A stretch of DNA of 64,000 nt. Origin: Flavipsychrobacter sp. GTDB taxonomy: Bacteria > Bacteroidota > Bacteroidia > Chitinophagales > Chitinophagaceae. Positions 7,406 through 16,629 of this stretch are shown here, piece by piece. The DNA is taken from the NCBI GenBank assembly GCA_016786615.1, contig JAEUVX010000002.1, positions 124,001 to 188,000 on the forward strand, given 5' to 3'. A model generated the notes under the pieces. It searched no databases, was not told where the DNA came from, and was given only the letters and a program-made list of their open reading frames with translations. A program made the position numbers and the translations under genes. How positions within the stretch are numbered: position 1 is the first letter of the stretch; each line of letters starts with the position of its first letter.

Positions 7406-9808
7406 TTATTTGTTTTTGCCGCTGCCAAAATCTATACGGTAGTAAAATAACGGCAAAAAGCCCAATTGATAGTTTTTTACAAATGGATAAGCCCCCTGTG
7501 CGGCAAGGTCAGCGTTATACGTAAGCGACAATATGTTCTTAATCCCAAAGATATTTACAAGGTCAACAGCCAGCTCATGTGTAAATTTTTGAGCATTAAT
7601 ACGAATACCGAACTTCATATCTGCCCTGAAGTAATCAGGGAATTTCAAGGTATTCCGTTGAGATTCTATTACAACCAAATCGCCCAAGGCATTAGATGCA
7701 GTGATATCAGGAGGGGAATACAGCCTGCCTCCGGCGTATGTAACTTTCACACCTGTAAGCAACACACTATTCTTCCCTATTCTGGGCTCATAGCCTGCAA
7801 GCAGATTTGATGCAAACCGGGTATTATAATCAGTATTACGATATACACCATCATTACCTATTGCCTTAGAATCAAATACAGAACCCGTAACCAATACATA
7901 AAAATTCTTGTCAAAACTCTTCTCAATCGTTAGTTCGATGCCATAGTTATAGCCTGCACCGTTATTGACTAAAGCCCCCGGAAAGACACGAGAAAAAGAT
8001 GCGCCTTGATTCAATCCTGAAAATGAAGACCCTGTTATGTTTTCAATAGGCACGTTAAAAAGATATTGATAATACAATTCTGTACGCACCCTCATCACTT
8101 TCGAAAATATGTGTTCATACCCTGCAACCATATGATGGCTACGGGTAAACCCTACATTATAGTTGTGCATTGTATTCCGGGTATTTTGCGGCAGGTGTGC
8201 ATAGTACTGATACAGTTGCTGTATCTGACTATGCAATCCATACCCCGCTGTCAATACACCTGACGAAGACACCCTCCATCGCATACCAATACGGGGTTCA
8301 ATTACACCATCTTGATTATGTGTCAGGTATTGTCCGTGTACTCCCGCAATTAATGTTAGGGCATCTGTAGGCCGGTACTTGTACTGCAGGTAAGCCTGCA
8401 TCAGGTCAGTTCCTCCTTTATAGTTTATCCTGTGCTGCCAGTCTTGCCTTGTTGGCGGATACTGGCGGCTGCTATCAACCATATTTACCTGATAGTAATT
8501 ATTAACGATACCGATTTTAAGTACAGACCTTGCAGAGAGTTTTTTATTAAGATACCAATGTGCAGTTGTAGTTTTTGTATTAAATGTGTAGCCCAATACA
8601 TGTTTCAATGAATCTACCTTATGATCGGCATTCCGAAACACCTTATCATGATGCGAACCAATTTCATTCACACTTTGTGCCACAACTATTTTTGTATACG
8701 TGCTTTTATTTATCAGGTGGTGAAATGAAACGCCTGCAATACCTGTGTTTGAGTAAAAATATTGGTCCCTGTCACTCTCCCCATACAACTCTTCAGGCTG
8801 TTCTGTCAGCTTACTAACTATGAGGTCTATTTTGCTGAGCCCGCCAATTCCAAACAATGACAGATTGGACTTCTTCCCTATCGGGAAGTTCAATTTCAAT
8901 GCAGCATCCTGATAGTTGGGTACTGAGTTGGTACCGATTTTTATATTCAGCCCCTCAAAAAGCTTAAGTGTAGAATATCTGTAGGTAAATAAATAAGATG
9001 CCCCCGATTTTTTAGACAAGGGGCCTTCGGCCGCCAACTCAGTACCTAAAAAGCCTATCTGTCCTGTCAGTTCATGTCGTTTATTATTACCATTACGCAT
9101 CTTCAGGTCAAAAACACCTGCAGTAGAATTGCCATATTCTGCAGGAAAAGCACCTGTAAAAAAATCGCTGTTTGCCAATGTTTTATTATTCAGCATACTC
9201 ACCGGGCCACCGGTAGTACCCGGTACCGCAAAGTGATTGGGGTTAGGTATATCAACATCTTCCAACCTCCAAAGTACACCTTGCGGAGAGTTTCCCCTGA
9301 TAATAATATCATTCCTTGAATCATCAGCGCCCTGTACGCCTGCAAAGTTCGATGCCATACGTGCAGGGTCTGCCCTGCTTCCCGCATATCTTTCTGTTTC
9401 TTGTACATCAAATGTCTTGGCGCTTACTATTGCCATCTCATTGACACGTTCTTTTCTTGCTTTCACTTCTACCTCCTGCATGTTAGATGCAGACTCCTCC
9501 ATTTCGATATTCAGCAACACCTCCTTAGCAGAAGTAATCAATATATTAGTTAATGTTACCGGCTGATAACCAACATTATTGATAACTATCGTATGTTTCC
9601 CTGCCGGTACATTCGTCAGTATATAATTACCACTCTCATCCGATACTGTGCCGATTGCCGGATTTAAACTACTTACTGATACCACTGCATTAATCAAAGG
9701 ATTTTTTGTTTCCTTGTCAACTATTACCCCTCTTACAGATTGGGTGTATTGTGCATCCGCACTGGCAAACAAACACATTAATAACAATATGGCATATAGT
9801 TTATTCAT
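7406..9808 (-). CDS. TonB-dependent receptor with carboxypeptidase-regulatory-like domain
   Basis: 800 aa from MNKLYAILLL (ATG at 9808; 13 codons upstream are unlikely to be used because MNKLY starts a clean signal peptide ending ADAQY). Residues about 25-110 form a CarboxypepD_reg-like beta-sandwich (GVIVDKETKNPLINAVV, ESGNYILTNVPAGKHTI). The plug follows (DIIIRGNSPQGVLWRLEDVDIPNPNHF), then a long 22-strand-type outer-membrane barrel. The plug has no SusC-type signature and no SusD partner is adjacent, so polysaccharide uptake is not indicated; the substrate may be a siderophore, metal complex or peptide. Co-transcribed with the downstream acyltransferase. Confidence 0.9.
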   Translation of the reverse strand: MNKLYAILLLMCLFASADAQYTQSVRGVIVDKETKNPLINAVVSVSSLNPAIGTVSDESGNYILTNVPAGKHTIVINNVGYQPVTLTNILITSAKEVLLNIEMEESASNMQEVEVKARKERVNEMAIVSAKTFDVQETERYAGSRADPARMASNFAGVQGADDSRNDIIIRGNSPQGVLWRLEDVDIPNPNHFAVPGTTGGPVSMLNNKTLANSDFFTGAFPAEYGNSTAGVFDLKMRNGNNKRHELTGQIGFLGTELAAEGPLSKKSGASYLFTYRYSTLKLFEGLNIKIGTNSVPNYQDAALKLNFPIGKKSNLSLFGIGGLSKIDLIVSKLTEQPEELYGESDRDQYFYSNTGIAGVSFHHLINKSTYTKIVVAQSVNEIGSHHDKVFRNADHKVDSLKHVLGYTFNTKTTTAHWYLNKKLSARSVLKIGIVNNYYQVNMVDSSRQYPPTRQDWQHRINYKGGTDLMQAYLQYKYRPTDALTLIAGVHGQYLTHNQDGVIEPRIGMRWRVSSSGVLTAGYGLHSQIQQLYQYYAHLPQNTRNTMHNYNVGFTRSHHMVAGYEHIFSKVMRVRTELYYQYLFNVPIENITGSSFSGLNQGASFSRVFPGALVNNGAGYNYGIELTIEKSFDKNFYVLVTGSVFDSKAIGNDGVYRNTDYNTRFASNLLAGYEPRIGKNSVLLTGVKVTYAGGRLYSPPDITASNALGDLVVIESQRNTLKFPDYFRADMKFGIRINAQKFTHELAVDLVNIFGIKNILSLTYNADLAAQGAYPFVKNYQLGFLPLFYYRIDFGSGKNK

Positions 9809-9990
9809 AATATAATGTCTAAAACAAGATACTAATATAAGAATCACATTACAACAGCGTACTTAACATAATGATAATCAAAGAGATTAAAATTTGATAA
9901 ACACACATGTATATTCGAAAAATAATTTTAACTTTTCATTAAACCATTTGGTTAGTAATCAGTCAATTAAACAAATAAAACATTACGGTT

Positions 9991-11700
9991 ATGGGAAAAG
10001 TAAACCGTCGCGAATTTTTAGAAGACGTAATTGCTAAACGTGAAGAACAAACTGTAGGAAATACAAGAGACTTAGCATACGAGAAATACGCGAACAAGGA
10101 AATACCAAAAGGGTTACAAAAAACAACATCAACCCTATCTCCCTATACAGGCCCTTGGACAGAAGCTCATGCCATACACCTGCTCCGCCGTACCACATTT
10201 GGCGTAAAACCAGCTGAAGTACAAACACTTATGGGGATGACTATGAGCCAGGCTGTTGATACACTATTAAACATATCAACCACAGCGCCCGCTCCGCCTG
10301 TTAATAATTACCAGGCAGTAGTTCCCGACCCTACCGTTCCGTTAGGACAACCATGGGTAACAGCGCCGTATGATAGCAATACAGTCGGGCAACGTTATTA
10401 TTCATTCAAATCCTGGTGGACAAGCCTGATGATTAATCAGGACATGAGTATTCTTGAAAAAATGACCCTGTTCTGGCACAACCACTTTGCTACAGAAGTA
10501 TTGACAGTTGGAGATGCAAGGAAATCATATAAACTGAATGCCATGTTTCGTGCAAATGCACTCGGCAATTTCAAGACTTTGGTGAAAAATGTGACATTAG
10601 ACCCATCAATGCTGGTGTATCTGAACGGATACCTGAATACAAAAACAGCCCCCGATGAAAACTATGGCAGAGAACTACAGGAATTATTTACTATAGGCAA
10701 AGGCTTTACTCCGATATATGACGAGGATGACATCAAAGCAGCTGCAAAAGCCCTTACAGGATGGAGAGTTAACAATACTACAATAACCAGTTATTTTGAT
10801 TCTACAAGGCATGATACGACTAACAAGGTATTCACTTCATTCTATAATAATTATGTAGTTGTAGGCAAATCAGGAGCAAGCGGTGCTACAGAAGTAGATG
10901 ACCTGATTTACATGATATTTAATAAGCAGGAAACAGCACTGCATATATGCCGTAAACTCTACCGTTATTTTGTTTATTACATTATAGATAGCACCACAGA
11001 GGCTAATATTATCGTACCAATGGCTCAGACATTGGTTGCTAATAATTACGATATCAAACCTGTGCTTAAAGAGCTGCTTAAGAGCGACCATTTTTACGAT
11101 GTAAATAGTATGTCATGCTATATCCGTACTCCGCTCGACTACTTGATAGGCATGTTCAGAACCATGAAAATTGATATTCCTGCCACATTATCTGTAGATA
11201 AAAAGTACGCTATCTGGAATTACGTCCGTAGCTACGGTAGTTCATTAGCTATGGACTTGGGCGACCCGCCAAATGTTTCCGGTTGGCCGGCTTATTATCA
11301 GGAACCTGATTATTATGAAACATGGATTAACTCAAATACACTGCCGAAGCGAATGTCATTTGCCGACATGATGCTAAATTCCGGATTTTCTGCCGGTACC
11401 GGTACAGTTATTAAAATCAATCCGATAGAGTTTGCTAAGCTATGTCCGAATGTAGGAGACCCAAATGCCCTGATTGATTTTTGTGTGCAACATTTGCTGG
11501 GCCTAGGTTTAACCACCAGTACCAAAAATGCGATTAAAGTTGCGGAACTGCTCAGCGGACAAACTTCAGATTATTATTGGACGACTGCATGGACAAACTA
11601 TGTGTCGAACCCCAATACGACCAATACCAATACTGTAACTACCCGGCTGAAAAGTATGCTGTCAGAACTATTACGTTTACCTGAGCACCATTTGTGTTAA
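9991..11700 (+). CDS. DUF1800 domain-containing protein
   Basis: 569 aa. The DUF1800 signature is clear: HLLRRTTFGVKPAEV near residue 65, MTLFWHNHFATE near 160 and DENYGRELQELFTIG near 225, plus the C-terminal DLGDPPNVSGWPAY. The first about 55 residues are hydrophilic and no signal peptide is seen, although the partner DUF1501 protein has one; the opening KVNRREFL loosely recalls a twin-arginine context but lacks the hydrophobic core. DUF1800/DUF1501 pairs are widespread in Bacteroidota and Planctomycetes and of unknown function. The DUF1501 gene follows after 33 bp in the same orientation. Confidence 0.9.
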   Translation: MGKVNRREFLEDVIAKREEQTVGNTRDLAYEKYANKEIPKGLQKTTSTLSPYTGPWTEAHAIHLLRRTTFGVKPAEVQTLMGMTMSQAVDTLLNISTTAPAPPVNNYQAVVPDPTVPLGQPWVTAPYDSNTVGQRYYSFKSWWTSLMINQDMSILEKMTLFWHNHFATEVLTVGDARKSYKLNAMFRANALGNFKTLVKNVTLDPSMLVYLNGYLNTKTAPDENYGRELQELFTIGKGFTPIYDEDDIKAAAKALTGWRVNNTTITSYFDSTRHDTTNKVFTSFYNNYVVVGKSGASGATEVDDLIYMIFNKQETALHICRKLYRYFVYYIIDSTTEANIIVPMAQTLVANNYDIKPVLKELLKSDHFYDVNSMSCYIRTPLDYLIGMFRTMKIDIPATLSVDKKYAIWNYVRSYGSSLAMDLGDPPNVSGWPAYYQEPDYYETWINSNTLPKRMSFADMMLNSGFSAGTGTVIKINPIEFAKLCPNVGDPNALIDFCVQHLLGLGLTTSTKNAIKVAELLSGQTSDYYWTTAWTNYVSNPNTTNTNTVTTRLKSMLSELLRLPEHHLC

Positions 11701-11733
11701 TCAACAATTCTAACAATTAAAAAAACTGCAAAC

Positions 11734-13308
11734 ATGAAGCGCAGAGATTTTTTAAAAGCTACTCCGGCCGCCAGCCTGGCGTTTATGATAAACGGGTTAC
11801 CAATCAGTACGTATGCAAGCCATCCGTTATTGGAAGCTCTTGCAAAACAAACTGCTGTTACCGGCAGGGTATTGGTGATGATACAACTGAATGGTGGTAA
11901 TGACGGGCTTAACATGGTAATACCAATAGATAAGTATAGTGAATTATCTAACGCCCGTTCTAATGTGATGATACCTCAAAACAAGGTATTGTCGCTTGCG
12001 AATACAAACCTTACAGGCTTACACCCATCTATGACCGGCATCAAGGATTTGTATGCCAATAACATGGTCAATATTACACAAGCTGTAAGTTATCCCAATC
12101 CGAACTTTTCTCACTTCAGGGCTACGGATATCTGGTTCAGTGGTTCAGACGCTAATCAATATGTAAATACAGGTTGGATAGGCCGTTATCTGGATCATGA
12201 ATACCCCGGCTACCCGAATGGCTACCCAAGCTCTGGTATGCCCGATCCTTTGGCTATACAAATCGGTTCCGGTGTGTCAATGGTATTGCAGGGAGATAAT
12301 GTAAATATGGGGATGGCCATATCAAATATCAATAGCTTCTACAATATCGTAAACAGTTATGTTGATCCTGCGCCGGCTACACCGGCAGGACACGAGCTTA
12401 CATTCATTCGCTATATAGTACAACAAACTGAAACGTATAATAAAGTGATAAAAGACGCCGCTGCCAAAGCAACCAATCTTTCATCGCTATACCCTACTAA
12501 CAATTCACTGGCAGACCAGTTGAAAATTGTAGCCCGCTTAATTGCAGGTGGATTAAAAACCCCTATATACATAGTAAGCCTTGGTGGATTCGACACCCAC
12601 TCCGACCAGGTAGATGCAAGTGACCATACAATTGGCTCTCATGCTACACTTATGCAAAAACTGTCTGAGGCTGTCTATGCATTCTTTGATGATGCAAAGC
12701 TTCTGGATATTCAAAGCCGTGTAGCTGCAATGACAATGAGCGAATTCGGACGACGCATCAAATCAAATGCAAGCGGCGGTACCGATCACGGTTCGGCAGC
12801 ACCTGTAATGGTTTTCAGCCCGCATGTAAACCCGGGGTTGATTGGTACTAACCCTGTACTGCCTGCAAATGCAAATGTGGGCGATAATATTCCGATGCAA
12901 AACGACTACAGGTCTGTATATGCAGCGGTACTGGCAGACTGGTTCCAGTTAGATATCAACGATGTTAACAGCATCCTGATGGATACATTCCCTGTATTGC
13001 CAATATTCAGAAACACCAATAATATTAAGAATACTGAAGAGCAAGGAAGCATTGATATATTGGAACAGAACTATCCTAACCCATTCAGCAATACAACATC
13101 CTTCAGGTTCAATTCCGACGGAGGCGATGTGCGTATCCAGATATTTGATGCTACAGGGCGTGTGGTACGAACAGTTACCAATCAACAATACGACCGTGGC
13201 GCACATGAAATTACTATTGAGCGTGGCAGCTTAGCACCGGGCCAGTACTTCCTTACTCTAGTAAACGGCAACAACAAAGCAACAAGAAGAATGACTATCA
13301 TAAACTGA
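11734..13308 (+). CDS. DUF1501 family secreted protein with T9SS type A sorting domain
   Basis: 524 aa. The N-terminus MKRRDFLKATPAASLAFMING is a twin-arginine-like signal. DUF1501 motifs follow: MIQLNGGNDGLNMVIP, NFSHFRATDIWF, SLGGFDTHSDQ and MTMSEFGRRI with the TDHGSAAP stretch, all typical of this sulfatase-like/alkaline-phosphatase-superfamily relative. The last about 80 residues form a type A T9SS sorting domain (LEQNYPNPFSNTTSFRF ... GQYFLTL ... RRMTIIN), so the protein is exported across the outer membrane and probably kept on the surface. It forms a two-gene operon with the DUF1800 gene and ends at a strong terminator. Enzymatic activity is not known. Confidence 0.9.
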   Translation: MKRRDFLKATPAASLAFMINGLPISTYASHPLLEALAKQTAVTGRVLVMIQLNGGNDGLNMVIPIDKYSELSNARSNVMIPQNKVLSLANTNLTGLHPSMTGIKDLYANNMVNITQAVSYPNPNFSHFRATDIWFSGSDANQYVNTGWIGRYLDHEYPGYPNGYPSSGMPDPLAIQIGSGVSMVLQGDNVNMGMAISNINSFYNIVNSYVDPAPATPAGHELTFIRYIVQQTETYNKVIKDAAAKATNLSSLYPTNNSLADQLKIVARLIAGGLKTPIYIVSLGGFDTHSDQVDASDHTIGSHATLMQKLSEAVYAFFDDAKLLDIQSRVAAMTMSEFGRRIKSNASGGTDHGSAAPVMVFSPHVNPGLIGTNPVLPANANVGDNIPMQNDYRSVYAAVLADWFQLDINDVNSILMDTFPVLPIFRNTNNIKNTEEQGSIDILEQNYPNPFSNTTSFRFNSDGGDVRIQIFDATGRVVRTVTNQQYDRGAHEITIERGSLAPGQYFLTLVNGNNKATRRMTIIN

Positions 13309-13329
13309 TAGCTTCAAAAAGACAAATAA

Positions 13330-13360
13330 AAAAAGACACCTTGCATAGGTGTCTTTTTTT
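13330..13360 (+). terminator. Rho-independent terminator after the DUF1501 gene
   Basis: Stem AAAGACACC / GGTGTCTTT with the 7-nt loop TTGCATA, followed by TTTT on the plus strand; A-rich on the left, so it can also serve the convergent beta-lactamase gene. Confidence 0.85.
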
Positions 13361-13378
13361 ATTTGTACCATTCAATAT

Positions 13379-14302
13379 TTATTTACCGTCGCCTATTATA
13401 GTACTGTTGTAAATTACTTTTGCAACTTCAGCTATTATACCTTCCCCATATTCCATATCACCAGTTATATCATGCACGTACACAGCCAATGCAATATGCT
13501 GTCCATTAGGTAGCGTTACAATACCAATATCGTTAACAGCAAGTGTTTTACCATCTACCGTATTGCTGCTGCCTGTTTTATGCGCCACAACTGTACCTTC
13601 AGGCAATAATCCCTTAATGCGCTTTGTACCACCTGTAGTACGTTCCATGATACTACGCAATGTATCTGTAGATGTTTTGCTCATCAGCTCTCCCTTATAA
13701 AACTTCACCATCAGTTTTGCCATGTCCTGTGGTGTGCACCATGTTCCATTCATGTTGTTGAAATCAACATACGGGCGTCCTTCCATAGGAGTAACACTGA
13801 TATCATTGAGGCCTGTACTTTTTATGTACACTTCTATTTGTTTTGCACCTCCTAAATGCCTTGTAAAACCACAGAAGCTGATATTATCACTCACATGCGT
13901 CATATACTCCAACAGCTTATGCACACTCATGCTTGTTGCACCATGCAGGTCTTTCACCAATGTACTATTAGTACCAATTGTAAGTTCATCTTTTAAAAGT
14001 GTAAAGGGTTTATTCAATGCCATCTTACCACTATCCACCTGCTTCATGATCATGATAGCAACCGGAAACTTAATGGTACTCTGCGGAGGCACATGGTCTG
14101 TTGCATTGTAGTAAAATGTATCACCTGTTTCTACACTGATACTCGCCACTGCAATCTTTGCTTTTACAGACTTTGCAATGCTATCTAAGGCTTTTCTTAG
14201 CATTATCTTTTTATCTGCAATATTTGAGCTTTCTTCTTTTGATGTTTGTTGGTCTGCACAACCAATACAGAACAATAAGAGTACAGTAATTAACTTACGC
14301 AT
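13379..14302 (-). CDS. Class A beta-lactamase (CepA/PER-like subgroup A2), lipoprotein
   Basis: 307 aa. Signal LLLFCIGC gives a lipobox, so it is predicted to be membrane-anchored on the periplasmic side. All active-site elements are readable: the SxxK motif in PPQSTIKFPVA, SDN in THVSDNISF, a Glu in TPMEGRPYVD at the place of the omega-loop Glu166, and KTG in VAHKTGSS. The Cys in FCGFTRHLGG and the form of the omega loop point to the Bacteroidota A2 branch (CepA, CfxA, PER, VEB relatives). It should hydrolyse beta-lactams, mainly cephalosporins in that branch, but the spectrum cannot be read from sequence. It is monocistronic, not next to mobile elements, and looks chromosomal. Confidence 0.88.
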   Translation of the reverse strand: MRKLITVLLLFCIGCADQQTSKEESSNIADKKIMLRKALDSIAKSVKAKIAVASISVETGDTFYYNATDHVPPQSTIKFPVAIMIMKQVDSGKMALNKPFTLLKDELTIGTNSTLVKDLHGATSMSVHKLLEYMTHVSDNISFCGFTRHLGGAKQIEVYIKSTGLNDISVTPMEGRPYVDFNNMNGTWCTPQDMAKLMVKFYKGELMSKTSTDTLRSIMERTTGGTKRIKGLLPEGTVVAHKTGSSNTVDGKTLAVNDIGIVTLPNGQHIALAVYVHDITGDMEYGEGIIAEVAKVIYNSTIIGDGK

Positions 14303-14412
14303 AAGGCGTTTTTTATTCTATAAAACTATTAAAGTGAGACCAGATATTCTATTCTTATATTTACCTGATATATTGGTTACCCCATATTGTAACCCATTCA
14401 TTAATAAAGAAC

Positions 14413-14937
14413 ATGCTTAGAATTGTAGAGAAACTATTACTTATTACTACTGTCATTACACTGTTAGTCAGAAACTATTCTGAAGCAGATAGCATGTATT
14501 TCACTCTTTCCTTACTTACACTTTGTTGTTTATATGGATGGTTGGGGTTTCTAATATTTACTGGAGTCCGTCTTCGTTCGGTTTTTAAACAAGTAGCCTA
14601 TTCGCATCTAAAAACAGCTGATATTATAATTGCAGCTATTGCAGGTGTATCAATCAGCATGTTAATAATCGGAATATTATTCAAAGCCCAGTATTGGCCG
14701 GGAGCTACACCCAATCTTGCCGGTGGCATTACATGTGTTACTGCTATTACAATTATCTCGATAATACGTCTAAAATCAAATAAAGTAATATACACAGCTA
14801 TATTAACTCGCACTATACCTATGATTGCACTAGCAGTCATATTATATAATATGCCTTTAAGTATGCGTATGAATTTATTCAAAGTACACAACACAAAAGT
14901 CAAAGTATCAATCTTAAATGATACCACATTAAAATAA
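14413..14937 (+). CDS. Four-helix membrane protein, GldL-like, uncharacterised
   Basis: 174 aa. Four hydrophobic segments are visible at about residues 5-20, 30-52, 74-94 and 103-120, with a further one near 130-148. The phrase ILFKAQYWPGA recalls the LFK-x-x-x-WPGA stretch of the first helix of the gliding/T9SS motor protein GldL and related small membrane proteins of this phylum. There is no GldM or GldK neighbour and no long cytoplasmic tail, so it is not the motor GldL itself. The C-terminus (KVHNTKVKVSILND) is short and polar. Function is unknown. Confidence 0.6.
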   Translation: MLRIVEKLLLITTVITLLVRNYSEADSMYFTLSLLTLCCLYGWLGFLIFTGVRLRSVFKQVAYSHLKTADIIIAAIAGVSISMLIIGILFKAQYWPGATPNLAGGITCVTAITIISIIRLKSNKVIYTAILTRTIPMIALAVILYNMPLSMRMNLFKVHNTKVKVSILNDTTLK

Positions 14938-14970
14938 AGAAGGCTCCTTTGGAGGAGCCTTCTTTATTTT
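14931..14970. terminator. Bidirectional rho-independent terminator
   Basis: Long perfect stem of about 16 bp built around AAGAAGGCTCC / GGAGCCTTCTT with a short loop, T-rich on both outgoing strands. It separates the convergent membrane-protein gene (ends 14937) and lpdA (ends 14985). Confidence 0.9.
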
Positions 14971-14984
14971 ATAATTAACACTCA

Positions 14985-16391
14985 TTATAAGTGTATCGCC
15001 TCACCAAGTGCTACTTCAATAGCATCTTTTACAGCTTCGCTCATTGTTGGGTGAGGGAAGATAGTATCCAGTTGCTCAGCCCATGTAGTTTCCAGCTTGC
15101 GTGCTGTAACTGTTTCAGCTATTATTTCTGTCACGTTAGCACCTATCATGTGTGTACCCAGCCATTCGCCGTATTTCGCGTCGAATACTACTTTCACAAA
15201 ACCTTCATTAGCACCTGCAGCACTTGCTTTGCCCGATGCTGAGAATGGGAATTTACCCACTTTCACTTCGTAGCCTGCTTCTTTAGCCTGTTTTTCTGTC
15301 ATACCAACAGAAGCAATTTCAGGAGAGCAGTATGTACAACCCGGTACGTTACCGTAATCCAGTGGTTCCGGTACGTGGTGGTATTTACCTTCTTTATTTG
15401 CGATGGCTTCTATGCATATTACTGCTTCTTTCATCGCAACGTGTGCCAGTGCCTGCCCCGGAACGATATCACCGATAGCATATACACCCGCAACATTTGT
15501 GTTATAGTATTTATCTACAGTTACTTTATCTTTTTCTGTTTTGATGCCCAGTGTTTCCAAACCGATGTTTTCTATGTTTGATGAAACACCTACAGCGCTC
15601 AGTACTACATCTGCTTCCAGTTGCACAGTACCATCGGCTGTTTTTACGGTAGCTACCACACCTGCACCTTTAGCTTCTACTTTTTCTACAGAAGCATTGG
15701 TCATAATGGTCATACCTTTCTTCTTGTACACTTTTTCCAGTTCTTTAGATATATCTTCATCTTCAACCGGTACTATGCGAGGCATAAACTCTACAATCGT
15801 CACTTTTGTGCCAAGGCTGTTATATACATAAGCAAACTCAACACCAATAGCGCCGCTACCTACAACTATCATAGATTTTGGTTGTGTTGGCATGTTCATT
15901 GCTTCGCGATAGCCAATTATTTTTTTACCATCTATCGGCAGGTTTGGCAGTTGGCGTGCACGGCCACCTGTAGCCAGTATCACATGCTTAGCTGCGTATG
16001 CTGTTGTTTTACCATCTGCACCTGTTACTTCTACTTCTTTCTTAGCATTCAGTTTGCCCATTCCCATCAGTACCTCTATCTTGTTCTTCTTCATCAGAAA
16101 CTGGATACCCTTGCTCATTTTATCAGCAACACCACGGCTACGCTTGATAACGGCATTAAAGTCTGCTTTAGATTCACCCGCTATTATACCATAATCCTGT
16201 GCATGGCTGATATATTCTAATACCTGCGCAGACTTAATCAAAGCCTTTGTAGGTATACAACCCCAGTTCAGGCATATACCACCCAAACTTTCTTTTTCAA
16301 CGATTGCAGTTTTATAACCTAATTGAGAGGCACGGATTGCGGCTACATAACCACCTGGACCACTACCTACTACTATTACATCATACGCCAT
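14985..16391 (-). CDS. lpdA: Dihydrolipoyl dehydrogenase (E3)
   Basis: 468 aa, full family length. N-terminal FAD-binding GSGPGGYVAAIRASQLG, the redox-active disulfide in GGICLNWGCIPTKA, the NAD-binding GSGAIGVEFAYVYNSLG, the second FAD site YAIGDI, and the C-terminal catalytic FPHPTMSEA with the active-site His-Glu pair are all present. It reoxidises the lipoyl groups of 2-oxo acid dehydrogenase complexes and the glycine cleavage system. No E1 or E2 genes are adjacent, so it is a stand-alone, shared E3. LipB, needed for lipoylation of E2 partners, is encoded about 3.5 kb away. Confidence 0.95.
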   Translation of the reverse strand: MAYDVIVVGSGPGGYVAAIRASQLGYKTAIVEKESLGGICLNWGCIPTKALIKSAQVLEYISHAQDYGIIAGESKADFNAVIKRSRGVADKMSKGIQFLMKKNKIEVLMGMGKLNAKKEVEVTGADGKTTAYAAKHVILATGGRARQLPNLPIDGKKIIGYREAMNMPTQPKSMIVVGSGAIGVEFAYVYNSLGTKVTIVEFMPRIVPVEDEDISKELEKVYKKKGMTIMTNASVEKVEAKGAGVVATVKTADGTVQLEADVVLSAVGVSSNIENIGLETLGIKTEKDKVTVDKYYNTNVAGVYAIGDIVPGQALAHVAMKEAVICIEAIANKEGKYHHVPEPLDYGNVPGCTYCSPEIASVGMTEKQAKEAGYEVKVGKFPFSASGKASAAGANEGFVKVVFDAKYGEWLGTHMIGANVTEIIAETVTARKLETTWAEQLDTIFPHPTMSEAVKDAIEVALGEAIHL

Positions 16392-16439
16392 AAAGCAAAT
16401 ATTTTAAAATATTAAAATGTATTCAGGAAATTGAACGGA

Positions 16440-16447
16440 CAAATGTA
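16440..16447 (-). promoter_or_regulatory. -7 promoter box of lpdA
   Basis: Minus strand TACATTTG, matching TAnnTTTG, 48 bp upstream of the lpdA ATG (16391). Confidence 0.5.
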
Positions 16448-16568
16448 GGTAATTAATGGTATAGTTAAAAGGGAAAAGGCATCAGCACAACATATATGTA
16501 CTATGATTGTATTTATAACTACAGCATACTACCGAAGCGGCAATTGGCAACTATACTTAGTAATACGG

Positions 16569-16603
16569 AAACAGGTACTTCGTATTAATGAAGCACCTGT
16601 TTT
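16569..16603 (-). terminator. Probable terminator of the amino-acid permease gene
   Basis: Stem AAACAGGTACTTC / GAAGCACCTGTTT with one mismatch, 26 bp past the permease stop. The T-tract on the minus strand is short, so it is a weaker terminator than others in the window. Confidence 0.55.
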
Positions 16604-16629
16604 GAAGTAATATTCGGATTAAAAAACTA

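Noticed and set aside
15621-16220. 199-codon open frame antisense to lpdA
   Set aside because: Shadow of a complete, well-conserved lipoamide dehydrogenase gene.
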